Shown here one piece after another: positions 1-12,175 of a stretch of 64,000 nucleotides of DNA (position 1 is the stretch's first letter; each line of letters opens with the position of its first letter). The notes below the pieces were generated by a model that ran no database searches, was not told where the DNA came from, and saw nothing but the letters and a program-made list of their open reading frames with translations. This stretch comes from Mya arenaria (Eukaryota; Mollusca; Bivalvia; Myida; Myidae): NCBI RefSeq assembly GCF_026914265.1, contig NC_069135.1:25524167-25588166 (forward strand), in the 5' to 3' direction. The translations under genes were made by a program, and so were the position numbers.

Positions 1-1210
1 TTAAAGTATTATCTGTGTTCGGTCATTGAGTACTTGAAGATAATTGCTGGCTGAGATGAGGCTTAGTACGGTTTTTTATGGGGGTTTTTATTGGTTTGTA
101 TTTTTTTCTATATATTTTTATTTATTTTCATATAAGTTTGCATTGTATGATATGTATGAATATTGTAACCACACTATCGTACAGCATGGAACTCTCACGG
201 GTCCTTTCTGTATGGATATAGGTCCGTTGACGAACAAAAGTGTCCTTAAGAATATCCCGTTCTTAACATTCCTTAAAATAAACTACAGCTATCACAGGAA
301 TGACGAATACCCCCAAACGCCGTTTACACACATTGTATTTATCATTGATTCAGGCAGATATCAAAATATAACTTATACTACATGATTATTTATAGTGAAG
401 TTATTATATTCGCCACAAGGGCACTACAACGATGTCAAAACAAATATTAAACTATAAAAGTACTTCACTTCCGAAACCTATTCAACTATATATATAATAT
501 TTAGTTTCAACAGTTTATTCGAGTGTTAGACGAAAATGTTGCTCCTAATTAAACTATGCAATTGAAATACCTTATCATCCTGAAGTGTACTACATTTTAT
601 GGCGGTCGTGTGAACCAATCCTCAGAATAATACCTCTTAAATGTTAATGACTTCACAAGCCCAAATATAGCTATAAAATTGAATAAAATACATGGGCAAA
701 TAACTCTTCAACGACCGCCAATAAACCGACAAAAATATGTAATACACTAGCACACTTAGTGGTGATGATGTGTTTCAAGTATGAGATCAACCTCTCCTAA
801 TATGTGGACGAATATTGATCCAGAGCAAAGAGCAAAAAGAGATAAAAATGGCACATTAACTTTTGAAATAAAATCATCGGTTTTTGATCTTTTTACATGA
901 AATTTACCGCACTTTGCAGAAAGCATAGGTAACATATTACGCGCTTCACATAACATCAAGTTTATAAGAATACTGTCACTTTAGATATGCATTCCAGTTC
1001 AATTTCATGTGGGACAGATTGCTAACTCGATAATGTCCTTTCGTGCAAGACAAAACAAGGCTTATCTCAAAAGTCGCCATATATATGACAAAGTTTTTGA
1101 TAACTGGACGTGGTGTTGAAAATCAGAACAAAATTGGGAACATTCTACCTTTATAATGTCGCGGGAAGTACGAAATAATATAACACCAACTCCACACTAA
1201 CAATATCATT
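1..1210. other. Unassigned AT-rich region
   Basis: I see no recognisable gene here. The longest open frame is 113 codons on the plus strand at 44-385. It opens with a run of Phe/Tyr-rich hydrophobic residues that follows from T-rich DNA, and it matches no family I know. A 67-codon minus-strand frame at 756-959 is equally uninformative. An exon inside an otherwise non-coding stretch cannot be excluded. Confidence 0.5.
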
Positions 1211-1253
1211 ATGTGGACGTCCATAATTGTTGGCGCTACTTTGGTAGCTCAAG
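1211..1253 (+). CDS. Possible first coding exon with signal-peptide-like start
   Basis: An ATG at 1211 opens a 14-codon stretch (MWTSIIVGATLVAQ) that runs into a strong donor, GTAAGT, at 1254. It splits a codon after one base (phase 1), the usual arrangement for a signal-peptide exon. The peptide is hydrophobic but short, so the rest of a signal sequence would have to lie in the next exon. The nearest exon-like piece downstream is at 2929-3019. Joined in phase, it adds 17 further codons and then a stop. This could be a tiny secreted peptide, an untranslated exon, or chance. No homology supports it. Confidence 0.2.
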
Positions 1254-1690
1254 GTAAGTTGGCGTTTTTAATTTTATTATGACGGAATTGCTTGAAAAGG
1301 ACACATGTTTGCCTCTAATGTTGTTATTTTATACTTAATTTATTTTAAAACAATTGTGAAAAAATCTTTACTATTTAATGCTTATTTTACCAATAATGTG
1401 TAAACACATTCTACATAAAAGAAATAACTCTCTTTATTCCAAACGAAATCGAACGAAAAATAACCTGTTAAGCAATCTTTGAAGACAATATTATATATTC
1501 GGAAAAAATGTTTACTTTTTATATCTCTGTACTCAAAACCCTTTCAAATGGTACCTAAATCATATGGGTCACAAAATCCACTAAATGCACGTATTTGTGG
1601 GTTGGATTCCTTATTAACAGTTTGAGTATAACATCGTTGATATTAATTTGTAGTTTTCTGCGCATGTTCCCATGGTTGGATTGCCCATCA
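1254..1690. other. No feature seen (intergenic or intron)
   Basis: AT-rich sequence between the candidate first exon and the tandem array. No open frame, RNA gene or repeat boundary could be supported. Confidence 0.4.
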
Positions 1691-1699
1691 ATCAAGTTG

Positions 1700-2590
1700 T
1701 TATAAATTTGCAACGGACATATAAAACTGGTCAGCCGCCAGGGTAAGTTACAATATCATTTGCAGTGGACATAAACAACTGGTAAGCCGCTGGAGTTTTA
1801 ACCATTTACAATGAACATAGGAAACAGGGCATCCGCTAGGTCAGGTCAAGCCATCATTTGCAATGAACATAGCAATCTGACCAGCCGTTTACAACTGGTC
1901 AGCCGCTCGGGTAAGTCAAACATTAATTTGCAATGGACATAAAAGACTGGGCAGCTGATGAAGTAAGTCAAACCATAATTTGCTATGTACATAGATAACT
2001 GGGCAGCCGCTAGGGGTAGTCAAATAATCACTTATAATGGACATAATTGGCTTTTAACATGTAAAGCTGGGCTGCCTCTATGTTAATTCATCCAATCATT
2101 TGCAATGAACATAGGAATCTGGTCAGCTGCTAGGTCATGTCAAACAATCATTTGCAATTAACATAGAAAACTGGTCAGCCGCCACTGGGAAAACAAACCA
2201 GCGCTTACAACAGTTTACTGGTCAGCCGCTCGAGTAAGCCAAACTTTAATTTGCAATGGACATAAAAGGCTGGGCAGCTGATGAAGTAAGTCAAACCATA
2301 ATTTGCTATATACATAGATAACTGGGCTGCCGCTAGCGTAAGTCAAACATTCGTTTGTAATGTACATAATTTGCAATGAACATAGATGACTGGGCAGCCG
2401 CTAGAGTAAGTCAAACCATCATTTGCAATGAACATAATTTGCTATGGACATAGATAACTGGGCAACCGCTAGAGTAAGTCAAACACTCATTTGCAATGTA
2501 CATAATTTGCTATGGACATAGACTACTGGGCAACCGCTAGAGTAAGTCAAACAATTATATGCAATAGACATAGAAAACTGCTAGCAAAGT
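1700..2590. repeat. Degenerate ~50-70 bp tandem array
   Basis: About fourteen diverged units share the order 'aagtcaaac..', 'catttgcaatg.acata' and 'actgggcagccgctag'. Unit length varies because pieces are missing from some copies. The copies differ at many positions, which indicates an old array. Two or three units of the same family recur at about 17225-17330 in the paralogous block, tying the two regions together. Confidence 0.8.
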
Positions 2591-2928
2591 CATCACGCCA
2601 CCACGCATCACGCGAAGATATTTATTCCAAATGTGAGCATATTCTTTTATTTGCAGTACATTTTTTTGTAAAAACTTTAATAAATGGAACTTTACTAACT
2701 TAACTTGTTATATGAAAAACGTTTATAAAATATTTTTTTTAAAAATACACATTAATATACAAGAAGCTGATTCCAGCTATTTTCGTACGTGGCTACTCAT
2801 CAAAGGAAATCACTGCGTAGCAGGTTATCATATCATATTGGTAATGGTAACAATAGCTGTTGTCCAACTCCTTTTATTTCTTGCTACGATAAATATTACC
2901 TGTTATTAATATCTATATTGTCACACAG

Positions 2929-3019
2929 CAATTATGCAAGTGACACTCGAGCGACCTGATGGCCATAGAGACAGAGAGTGAACAGCGCTGGTTCCATACG
3001 CAAGCCTTAACATTCAACC
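2929..3019 (+). other. Exon-like segment with conserved splice borders, copy A
   Basis: The segment begins after 'cacacag' and ends before 'gtaagtaac', a good acceptor and a near-consensus donor. Both borders are kept in the second copy at 17606-17677 although the 91-bp and 72-bp interiors differ by indels. In the frame set by the candidate exon at 1211 it is open for 17 codons and then stops. Keeping splice sites while losing the interior suggests a non-coding RNA exon or a decaying gene more than a conserved protein. Confidence 0.3.
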
Positions 3020-3959
3020 GTAAGTAACATGTACAACACAGTTATATATTTTCTTGTCCTTTCGGATCATTGTCTCATGAATGATTCTTGAACAGATAAC
3101 CGCTTACGTCGTGTTAAATGAAGGTGTGACAATGGCCGTTTTAGTATTTTAACAGATTCAATCTACTAAGATAGCTGTTTCATACTTTGGGTTTTATTTT
3201 GTGCTTTCGATATATGTTTAAAATAATGGTTAATTCAAATTACATTCGAAATGAATTCAGTGTACTCAAGCAGCTCAATGTATTAAACGGAGTTTTCTTT
3301 GGTTATAGCTATACTTAATCATAATAACTGATGGGTCAATAGTTATCCAATAATTTTACTGTTGACCAATCAAATTTCTTTTATATGCAAACTAGCCCAA
3401 AAGCCTATTGATAACCAGTTATATACAACAGGCTGTAGACAATTATGCGGATTTTGGATGCCTGGGGAACCCGTATTATTTTGGTATTATTTGTATGTGT
3501 AGATAAAGAAAACTTTTACGGGAAATACTACAACCAATAATTGTCTTGCCATCCATAGATTGAAAAAATATGTCATTGACGAGCAAGTATAGCCACTGTA
3601 ATACTTGTGTGTATCATGTAATTCCTGTCTTTTATTACACATATTAACATTAATCTGCAAGCAATATCTTTCATATGATTCCAAAATTTTGTAGGGTCAC
3701 TAGGCATCGACATCTATCATTAAGGTTAATGAATTGATCAGACAACTCGCTCTTTTGTGGGTAATCCAATTATTTAGAATTGAATCAAGTTGGTTAAATT
3801 CAAAATGAAAGATTTAAAGACAAAAATTGATAACGGTACATCACGGAATAACTGTCAGCTATTTTGTCATAGTTTTCATGCGTAATTTGCCATTTCTTTA
3901 TGTAGGCATTACTACAACAATACGTAAAAACATTTTTATGAAAGTTCGGGTGGGGCAAC

Positions 3960-4060
3960 GTTTCCGATGGAAGCGATAATAAAAACGATGGTAGGGTAAC
4001 AACGGCGACTATGCGAGACCACATTGCCGAAGAAAGCGGGAGCAACGGTCAGGGGATTGG
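3960..4060 (+). repeat. 63-bp minisatellite, about 1.5 units (copy A)
   Basis: The piece around 'gatggtagggtaacaacggc' is the same unit that occurs four times at 18665-18930. It is present here only about one and a half times. The short open frame at 4024-4239 runs through it and matches nothing. Confidence 0.6.
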
Positions 4061-4312
4061 GTAATTTTGAGTATGGGAAGGCTAACAATTACGAAGGAAA
4101 TGGTACTTATGGCGATCGCAGGGGAAACAACGACGCTCTGAAGAGTAACAGCTACGAGGACGGGATAATAATTAACACAGCGGATAGGCTACAGTTATCA
4201 TACAATTACTATTGGTTTCAAAGATATAAACTTCAGTAAAAGTATAAACAAAGAAATTAAATATCATCATTTTATTACAAACTATTAATGTTATTTGATC
4301 ATCATCATCATA

Positions 4313-4447
<135 letters not shown>

Positions 4448-4945
4448 TCCGTTTTACTTATATATATATATATAATTACCTATTTTATATTTATTTTATG
4501 CATTAAAAAATTATTTAAATTATAAATATAAACCACCAAGTCAATAAAAAATGCAAATGCCACAATAAAAAACTTCTATTTTAACAAATTCGAACAAAGT
4601 TTAACTAAAAAAGAACTTACTGAAATTTAAGTCGAATAAACAGCCAGTCTATCCTAATCGAATTCAGATAGCTATATGCCCGGTGACAAAATAAAGACAA
4701 ACCAGGAAGTTAACATAATTTGAAGATTTAAAACGATTAAGACTGTTCACATGCCTCTTAGATACACTTGTAGGTCAACGAGTTTACAGCAATGAGGTTC
4801 AAATTGTTGTTAAATATAATTCAATATATGAATTGTGTGCACTACATGGACACTACCATCAGCCAACAATTACCAAAAACATCCTGTTTAAAGGAAGGCT
4901 TGTCAAGGCCAAACAAGAGATTCATGCAACACTACGAAACAACAA

Positions 4946-6010
4946 GTTTATGTAGGCAGGTCAGAATCATCATTTTTAGATTTGATCGAAGAAGTGAAGC
5001 AACACTTTTTTCATTTCCACGCTTGAACTGTACCCATTTTGTCAGGTTCATTATTGACTTAACCCTATAAAACAGTACAATCTATGTTTAGCCAATAAAT
5101 TTAGTTACAAATGGAAGGAAAAACCAAGACCTTAAGTTGAAAGGTAAGATTTTTTTTGTCCAGTGGTAATAAAACATTACGGTCAGGTAAAACAAATTAG
5201 GACAGGCACAACTAATTTCTTTGTTTTATAGGCCTTTTGAAAATTTACAAGCTGTGTTGAACAACCTCTTTTATTATTTTATTACTTCTAAGTGTATCTC
5301 AGATAACTGACAGTTTCAAAAGAATAAAAATACCCTCTTCAAAGATAACAACCTGCTTCAATAGATGATTAAGATCTCATTTTTTTTTAAAAAAGATATC
5401 ATATTTGTGAAACTTGGCTGCATGCCCAAATAACCCATATATCTGACATTGCATATAAAAAGGCTATTATATCAGCGTTATTTTCTTCCTTTTTTGACTA
5501 AGATGAGCTAAATGCTAACTTTATGGGAACAAAACTGAGAAAGACGGATGATAATGAAAAAACAATACATCTGCTGTCAACAGTATTAATCACATTTCAT
5601 GCAGTATTAACTGGTTACCTTTGTCACAATTAAGTAACAGTACCCGTTCTATAATGTTATGAAGTCCCTTTTCTTTAAAGGCAATTATCCCTATTGTAAC
5701 AGAAAAACACTCTCATGGATACTAGCAGATGTGGAAAAAATAAGGGGATTTCCCTCTAGCATTGCCCGGCATTTACATGTATCTTGCCCTGCTGTGCCCT
5801 TTTGTTTGACAGAACCCTCTTTGATGATTTTGAGCTATATTGGATATTTATTGGGCATATTGTCATACATAATTTGACACTTCAATAAAGATAACAACAT
5901 AGGTATTCATAACTACTAAGTAGTCACAATACATACACAATATAAATTGAACATTGGCCTTTGCCTTTTGCCCCAGTAAGGCTCATTCAATGCGCATCTA
6001 AAGTGCCCTG
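4946..6010 (+). repeat. 1.07-kb direct repeat, copy A
   Basis: This block is nearly identical to 12176-13247, in the same orientation at an offset of about 7.23 kb. It differs by scattered substitutions and homopolymer indels. The shared block starts at 'gtttatgtaggcagg' and ends at 'aaagtgccctg'. Both copies contain a 72-codon open frame (here 5659-5877) whose product differs at a few residues. I do not recognise that product, and it is too short and isolated to call a gene. Copy A ends directly against a dispersed repeat starting at 6011. Confidence 0.9.
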
Positions 6011-6079
6011 GTTTAAACCCCCAGTAAATTTACATTTTACTGACCACTCCAAAGCAGTACCTAACAATCCTTGTTAAAG
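6011..6079 (+). repeat. Dispersed repeat family R1, fragment
   Basis: It opens with 'gtttaaacccccagtaaa' and runs to 'acctaacaatccttg'. The same sequence begins the longer copies at 6187-6485, 22559-22770 and 52467-52710. The fragment abuts the 1.07-kb direct repeat. Confidence 0.7.
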
Positions 6080-6186
6080 AAGTCCAATTTAGATGAGATA
6101 TTGGCAAAAACTCGGAAAGCAAATGTTAAAAAAACAACTTGAAATGTTGATGTTCAACAATTTACGTTATTATTTTATTCAGGATT

Positions 6187-6485
6187 GTTGGGATACGAGT
6201 GGGGTTTGTGCACACAAACTGGTTAAAACCCCCAGTAAATTTACATTTTACTCACCAAGGCGGTACCTAACAATCCTTGATTTGATAAACATACCTAGTT
6301 TTTTATATAGTATATATGCATTGTGCTGTTTGTGGAGTTTTGTGCTGTGCTTCCATGTTTCTTGTTTGTGAATTTTTGTGTTCTAAGTCTTTGGCGTTTA
6401 CCCAGTGCGGGATTTATGTTTAAACTTTTGGCTACTGAGCTTTTTTCTGTAGTTTTTCACATAAGTATTAGTAAAGATTTATATG
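6187..6485 (+). repeat. Dispersed repeat family R1, longer copy
   Basis: It shares several blocks in order with the copies at 22559 and 52467: 'gtttgtgcacacaaactgg', 'cccccagtaaatttacattt', 'ggcggtacctaacaatcc', 'tgctgtttgtggagttttg', 'tctttggcgtttacccagtg' and 'ggctactgagctt'. There is no coding capacity. It is probably a non-autonomous transposon or SINE-like element whose class I cannot name. Confidence 0.75.
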
Positions 6486-6499
6486 CCTGCTCGAATGTA

Positions 6500-7000
6500 A
6501 ATGTCATTTAAACATGCATGCCCTAATATACAGGTCTTTTTGTTGGTATATCTTCTGATTCTGCAACATGTAAACAATGGTTACCTTTTAGCTCCAAAAA
6601 AAAAATGGAATTTATTCCAATAAAAAAAGACTTCCATCTATCACCATTTTAGAGTTCCTCCTGACATGCATAAACAGAAAAACCCTACCCAGGTACCCTA
6701 GTGTATACTATGACAGAGCTGTAAGTCATTCCTCATCCTTGCTGAATTGTGCTTTGTGATATATTAAAGCCATGTGCTCAGTAAACCATTTAATTGATTT
6801 ACACATCAAGGTATGTTTATAGCTGCATTATGCAGTATATACTGACTGGTATTTCATATTTTTAACTGGAATTGACTAGATTTTGTAAAGCTGCTCAATG
6901 GGGAACATTTGGGGGGTTTTAGCGCGAATTTTTGGTTCCTAAAAAGACTCACCCTGCTGTTTAATAGGGCATTTATTGTATAAAATAAAATTGTTTACTT
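6500..7000. other. No feature seen
   Basis: AT-rich non-coding sequence with short A runs near 6598. No gene or repeat boundary could be supported. Confidence 0.4.
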
Positions 7001-7003
7001 AAA

Positions 7004-7330
7004 ACAAGAGGACCAAGATGGCCCTATATCGCTAAACTAAGTAAAACTTTGTGCTATAGACTTGCTGATAATTAAAGGGCAATAACAGGGATTTCGCTTC
7101 CATGATGTATTATGCCCATTCACATTCTCACCAAATTTTGTGAAGATTGGACAAGTGCCTAAAACGTTATTGATAGGACAAGAGCAATTTTAGGTAATTT
7201 CTATAATAAAAAGGTGCAACTATTATATATCCAGTTTTTCAAACAGGCGTGTAAAAACATGACAAATTTGTATTTGTTTAAAAAGATACAAAGGGCAATA
7301 ACTCTTACAATATTTAGGTTGGATTTATAT
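7004..7330 (+). mobile_element. Head of a rolling-circle-type non-autonomous element (fragment)
   Basis: It begins 'aaaacaagaggaccaagatg' followed by 'gccctatatcgct'. This resembles the head of the element at 49127 ('caagagggccctgaaggccc'). No tandem core or hairpin tail follows directly. The related array and tail at 8450-9040 may be the other end of the same, interrupted element. Confidence 0.5.
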
Positions 7331-7369
7331 AACTCGTCACAAAAAAAGCACAATTTACTGTTAATAAGT

Positions 7370-7515
7370 TCATGAGGGTCCCCTTGGTTCTAAAAAATTG
7401 TCGCCACTTTTTCGCGAGGGGGGGGGGTTAAGGGGGCAGCAAAAGGCCCCCTTACGGGTCCAGGTCAGCCCCCTTGTGCGAACCAAGGGGACAAAGCCCC
7501 CTGAAGCTCATGGGG
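7370..7515 (+). repeat. GC-rich dispersed repeat R2, copy 1
   Basis: It shares blocks in order with 30604-30755: 'ttgtcgccactttttcgc', a G run, 'gcaaaaggcccccttacggg', 'gggtccagg.cagc' and 'cccctgaagctcatgg'. It is strikingly GC-rich against the surrounding AT-rich DNA. It has no coding capacity. Confidence 0.75.
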
Positions 7516-8449
7516 TTTAAGCATTTTAAGTTCCTTAAATTGCATTTAATTAGCACATTATCGTAAAACATAATATTTTGTTGTAAATGAAGCACAAGAT
7601 ATTAGCAAATTTTTATTCTATTGACAAAATACATTGTAAATATGAAAATATTGCAAAAAAGTGACATAAACATCAATGTGTCATAGCATTAAAGAATACA
7701 ATTGTGAAATTATGAGATAAATTTAAAATAGATGGAAACTCAAACAAATATACATTGTCAAACTAGGGCCATAACTTTCCTAATAGAAATTCGTCTACCT
7801 ACTCTTTACTCCAGCCAACTTATTAGAAGCCTTATCAAATAGGGTTTAATTCTTTTTATTTGTAAGCATACCCAATCTTTTTGAACCCTTAGAATGCTGT
7901 ATTTATAGCGATTACAAATTGCGACAAAACCGAAAGCAAATCTATTTTTAGCGCATAAACGTCATTACGAAATTTGCATATCACGTGACCATCCGACAAC
8001 ATAAAATTCTATGATTTGCATTTTTAAAGCTTACACGAAAATTACGCAACAACAAAGCTGTTGAGCTAAATATTAAAAATGTTTTGCTAATAAGAGACAT
8101 AACAGTTAAAGGGTGTCATTGTTTATCCGTGAAAGCAATAAAATTCTGCAATATTTAGCGAGGTGTTGACTGGGCCGTGACTGCTTGCACTAATTATCGA
8201 ATTAATTTTTGTTGTCGCATCAGCAGATGCGCTTGATTTATGACAGTGACAGAATCGATTATCATGCAGGCCACATGGGCACAACTTACGTCAGTTTAAG
8301 AAAATATTTTAGAAAAAATCGTTATCGCCATAAATTCGCCAAATTTGAAAAGTTGTCGCCACTTTTGCGATTTTGTCGCAAATGGCGACAATGGCGATCG
8401 CCAGCGGGAAACTGTTTGAAGTTGGTACCTTCAATGATTTTAAAACAAT
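7516..8449. other. No gene seen; purine-skewed non-coding stretch
   Basis: An 80-codon plus-strand frame at 8209-8451 and a 61-codon minus-strand frame over the same place arise from a 'gtcgccacttttgcg' and 'tggcgacaatggcgatcgcc' cluster at about 8350-8405. That cluster resembles the start of repeat R2. Nothing else can be supported. Confidence 0.4.
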
Positions 8450-9040
8450 AAAATAACAATAAAAAAAACAGATGACCCACATTCGAATTTGATTGAAAAA
8501 TTATCAAAACCTTTCTGACATATTTCCAGGATATTTGGGCTGAAAATTATACCTCTAGAGTGTAAACAAGGTTTTTCCATATATGGGCTCTGTGACCTAG
8601 TTATTGACCCAAGATGACTCATATTCGAACTTGAGCTAGAAATCTTTTAAACAACCTTTCTAACAAATTTCCAGGATATTTGGGCTGAAAATGTTACCTC
8701 TAGAGTGTTAACAAGGTTTTTCCATATTTGGGCTCTGTGACCTAGTTTTTGACCCCAGATGACCAATATTCGAACTTGAGCTAGAAATCATCGAAACAAC
8801 CTTTCTGACAAATTTCCAGGATATGTGGACTGAAAAAGTAGCCTCTAGAGTGTTAACAGGTTTTTGTATTTTTTAGGGTCATGTGACCTAGTTTTTCATC
8901 CCAGATGACCCATATTCAAACTCATCAGAGTAAATATAGTGAAACTATAGTGTTAACAAACTAAGTGTGGACGGGCGACAGACGACGGACATTCATCGAT
9001 CCTAATAGCTCACCCTCAGCCTACGGCTAAGGTGAGCTTA
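8450..9040 (+). mobile_element. Rolling-circle-type element: tandem core and hairpin tail
   Basis: Four units of roughly 125-130 bp contain 'ccaggatatttgggctgaaa', 'cctctagagtgttaacaag' and 'tgacctagtttttgacccca'. They are followed by a 'gacgggcgacagacgacgga' tract and a terminal hairpin at about 9007-9039 (arms 'agctcacc..' and '..ggtgagct'). This layout (tandem core, GACGGAC tract, stem-loop tail) matches other elements in the window and resembles Helentron-derived non-autonomous elements. That class assignment is inference. Confidence 0.65.
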
Positions 9041-9740
9041 AAATAGGTATAAATATCCAACATTAATTTTCAGTTTAGAAACAAATGTCTCTTTTTCTCA
9101 ATTAAATCAGAAAATAAACCCTCCCACCATTCATTTAAGTATTTGCATGAGATAATATTTTGACACTATAAAAACTATCAAAATTCTATTTGTACCCAAA
9201 AAACAGCCTCAGAAGAAAACATACTTGCTTCAAGTCTTCCTTCCACATATTATGAAGTCAAAAAAGTAATCAATGAGAATCTTCATAAACTTACCTAAAA
9301 ATAAGGTATTAAAAATACTGCTTGGTGTCTTTACATTATTTTATCAGTTTTGTTCTGTTGCCTGAAAATATTCATCATTTCTGATAATAGATACATACAA
9401 TGCATTACATGTATTAATGTTGAAGAAATCCTTGCTGCCAGAATGTACATACACACAAAGACTCGTAAGTAAAATCTCTTCCTGGTGTGGATCACATTTC
9501 CTTAACAGTAAATAATCAGATTTTAATTCAATGGCAGTTATTAATTCAACTAAAACAAGAGAAAAATAACATTCTTAAAAGGTTGTTTTGTTAGTTATAT
9601 ACTTATGAAAAACATTTCATTACAAAACTTCTTACTTTAAATGTTTGTTTTAGACTTGTTATCAAAATATTGATAATTGATAATTACAGTAACTTTAAAA
9701 GTGTGGCTAATGGGAATAATTAACCAAAACAGCTGCCAAT
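9041..9740. other. No feature seen
   Basis: AT-rich non-coding DNA between the hairpin-tailed element and the LINE remnant. Confidence 0.4.
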
Positions 9741-9744
9741 GATG

Positions 9745-10600
9745 ATTGGTACAGACAAGTTAACTCCGGAAATGTTTATCGCATGTAAAAGACATATTTG
9801 CTCCGATGTTATGCAAATTATTTATCTATATGTATTTCAACTCTCTTTATCCTACTAGCTGGACAAAAGGTATTATTGTCCCCGTACCTAAGAAAGGTAA
9901 TCTAAACGATGTAAATAACTACAGAGGCATTACCCTCACAAGTATTTTTTCGAAATTATAGTCAATTATTCTAGATAATAGACAGCGGCTGTGGGCGGAC
10001 AATAACAACTTATTGTCAGACTATCAATAGAAGCAAACGAAGTACTTCTGATTGCATATTTGTTTTATGGTCTATTATTAAGAAAGTAATTAACAATGAT
10101 AAACGAAAGTTGTATTGTGCATTTGTTGAATTCTGTAATGCATTTGATGTTGTTTATCGGAAAGGTATTTGGCTTAAGCTTATTCGCTACGGCGTTTCTA
10201 GTAGAATGGTATCAATGCTTAGGAAAATATATGATGTCGTTGCTTCATGTGTCAGAGTAAATTCAGAGTATACTGATTTCTTTAAAAGTCATATGGGTGT
10301 AAAGCAAGGGGAACCACTCTTTCCACTTTTATCTCTGTTTTTCATTAACGATATGCAACAGCATTTGAATAGCGATGACGTAGATGCTGTTACTATAGAT
10401 GATATTCGTATATTTATGTTGTTATTTGCAGATGATACTGTGTTATTTTCATATACTGCTGATAGTCTGCAAACACTGTTAAATAATCTGTATAATTATT
10501 GTAATACATGGAGTATATCTGTCAATATTGAGAAAACTTGTGTCATGGTAATTAGTTCCAAACTTCCGTATCTGCAAACATTAATATACCTGCATGTTAA
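9745..10600 (+). pseudogene. Broken non-LTR (LINE) reverse transcriptase
   Basis: Reverse transcriptase blocks can be read in order across several frames. The first, at about 9795-9961, includes WTKGIIVPVPKKG and NNYRGITLTS and ends in a stop at 9959. A piece with 'LLSDYQ' then ends in another stop near 10028. After a frameshift, an open frame from 10110 carries the AFD-type block (residues 11-13), a 'QGEPLFPLL' block (66-74) and the catalytic FADD box (106-109). Homology fades after residue 151. The endonuclease and 3' end are missing. It is a dead 5'-truncated fragment; I did not assign the LINE clade. Confidence 0.9.
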
Positions 10601-12175
10601 AGCTGAGGTAACATATTATATTTATAATATCAATGCATGTATACAAGTGAGCGATCTAGCATTAATGTTAAAGTCACATAATGTCACTGACACATTGTTT
10701 TGCCCAAAAAACAATGATTACCACAATTACGAGTGGATTACCTTCTGTTTAGGCCAAGAAAATTAAATGTGTGTTTCCAATTTCACTGCCAAAAACAGAA
10801 ATAGTATCTTTATTCTAGGTAAATTTGCCTTTCACACTTTAAACCTTCATTATTTTGTTTGGGTCAACAACAACAACTTAAGCGCTAAATAACACGAATA
10901 CATATTATGTCTCTTTCAAGTGCAATAAAAAATTGGAAATATATTCTGGAAAGAAGAGATATCAATGGTCCAAAAACATAATTGTCTGCTGGTAATGAAA
11001 TTTGAGAGCTATGTAAAATAATTACATGTAGGGTCGGTCTGGAAATTGGAAACAAACTTTTTTTGGTAACGCCTTAAAATACTATGATGAAGCTAAATAG
11101 GTAATATCCTCAATACAAAAGTGATTAGGCGTAATCACGGAAAATATATGACATTACTAACAAGTCAATTAAATGTGTTGTTACTGAGTCATTAATGGGA
11201 TTTTCAATTAGCACTAAGAAGGCGAGTTTTCAAAGTCCATTAATAAGTGACTTTCAACTTAAAATAACTCCTTCATTTTTACTCTATTATAAATAGTTCA
11301 TGCGTCTGCTACCCATGTTTTTAAAACTATTAACAATAGCTAGAATACGATTTATTGTTTAGATTCCAATCACAAAGAGTTCCAAGAAACAGTTAATGTA
11401 AATGAACACAATCAAGACGAAAATAAAGAAAACACATTCCAACATGGTAAAAGCTGCATGAAACAATGCAATACATTCAACACAAATATCTTGTCTTCAA
11501 TAAGGAATTATAGATTTGTCTAGAAAAACAGAAATGATTTAAAAAATTGATATAAGATCATGTTTGTTTAGTTACAAATACACAAACACTTCCGTACAAG
11601 TATGATTCTTGTCCAAATCGTATTTTTTTTCAAAACATTAACTTCCTCAAATGGTGAAAAAGTCAGAAAATAACCTATTGAATATGGATGTGATAAACAT
11701 ACATGCAGGCTGGAAATAGGTTGTTGGTTATATATTATACGAATTGAATACTTCAATTCATACACCAGTGTTTTTCTTAAACTGAAGTGGGTCGAAAATT
11801 GGGCCAGTTTCAAAATTTAAAAATATCACAACCTATGAGGTGATCTGCTTATAAGACTACCCCTTACTTTGCCACTGAAATCTAGGGTTTTTTTGTATAG
11901 CCTGTTTATCAGACGAGGTTGATTCTAAAAGCAAATCCAGCCCTTTAATTTCTCCAAACCTAAGATAATGTATATATGAAAAGAAGCAGAAGCACCACAA
12001 CAGGATACCAATGCATGTCTTTTATTCTCAGTCTATTTTTACATATAAGGGAAATGACTCCTCACATACTAAACCAAGAGTTATACGAGTTGCTCCACAT
12101 GTGCTAAATTACATATTTTTGTAAAACTAAGTGCAAAATATTTATTTGTTTGTTATCTCAGTCCCAAAACATAGG
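10601..12175. other. No gene seen
   Basis: AT-rich non-coding DNA. An 81-codon minus-strand frame at 11568-11813 has no recognisable feature. Confidence 0.4.

Noticed and set aside
44..385. 113-codon ORF at the left edge
   Set aside because: Composition follows from T-rich DNA, with no recognisable domain and no splice or promoter support.
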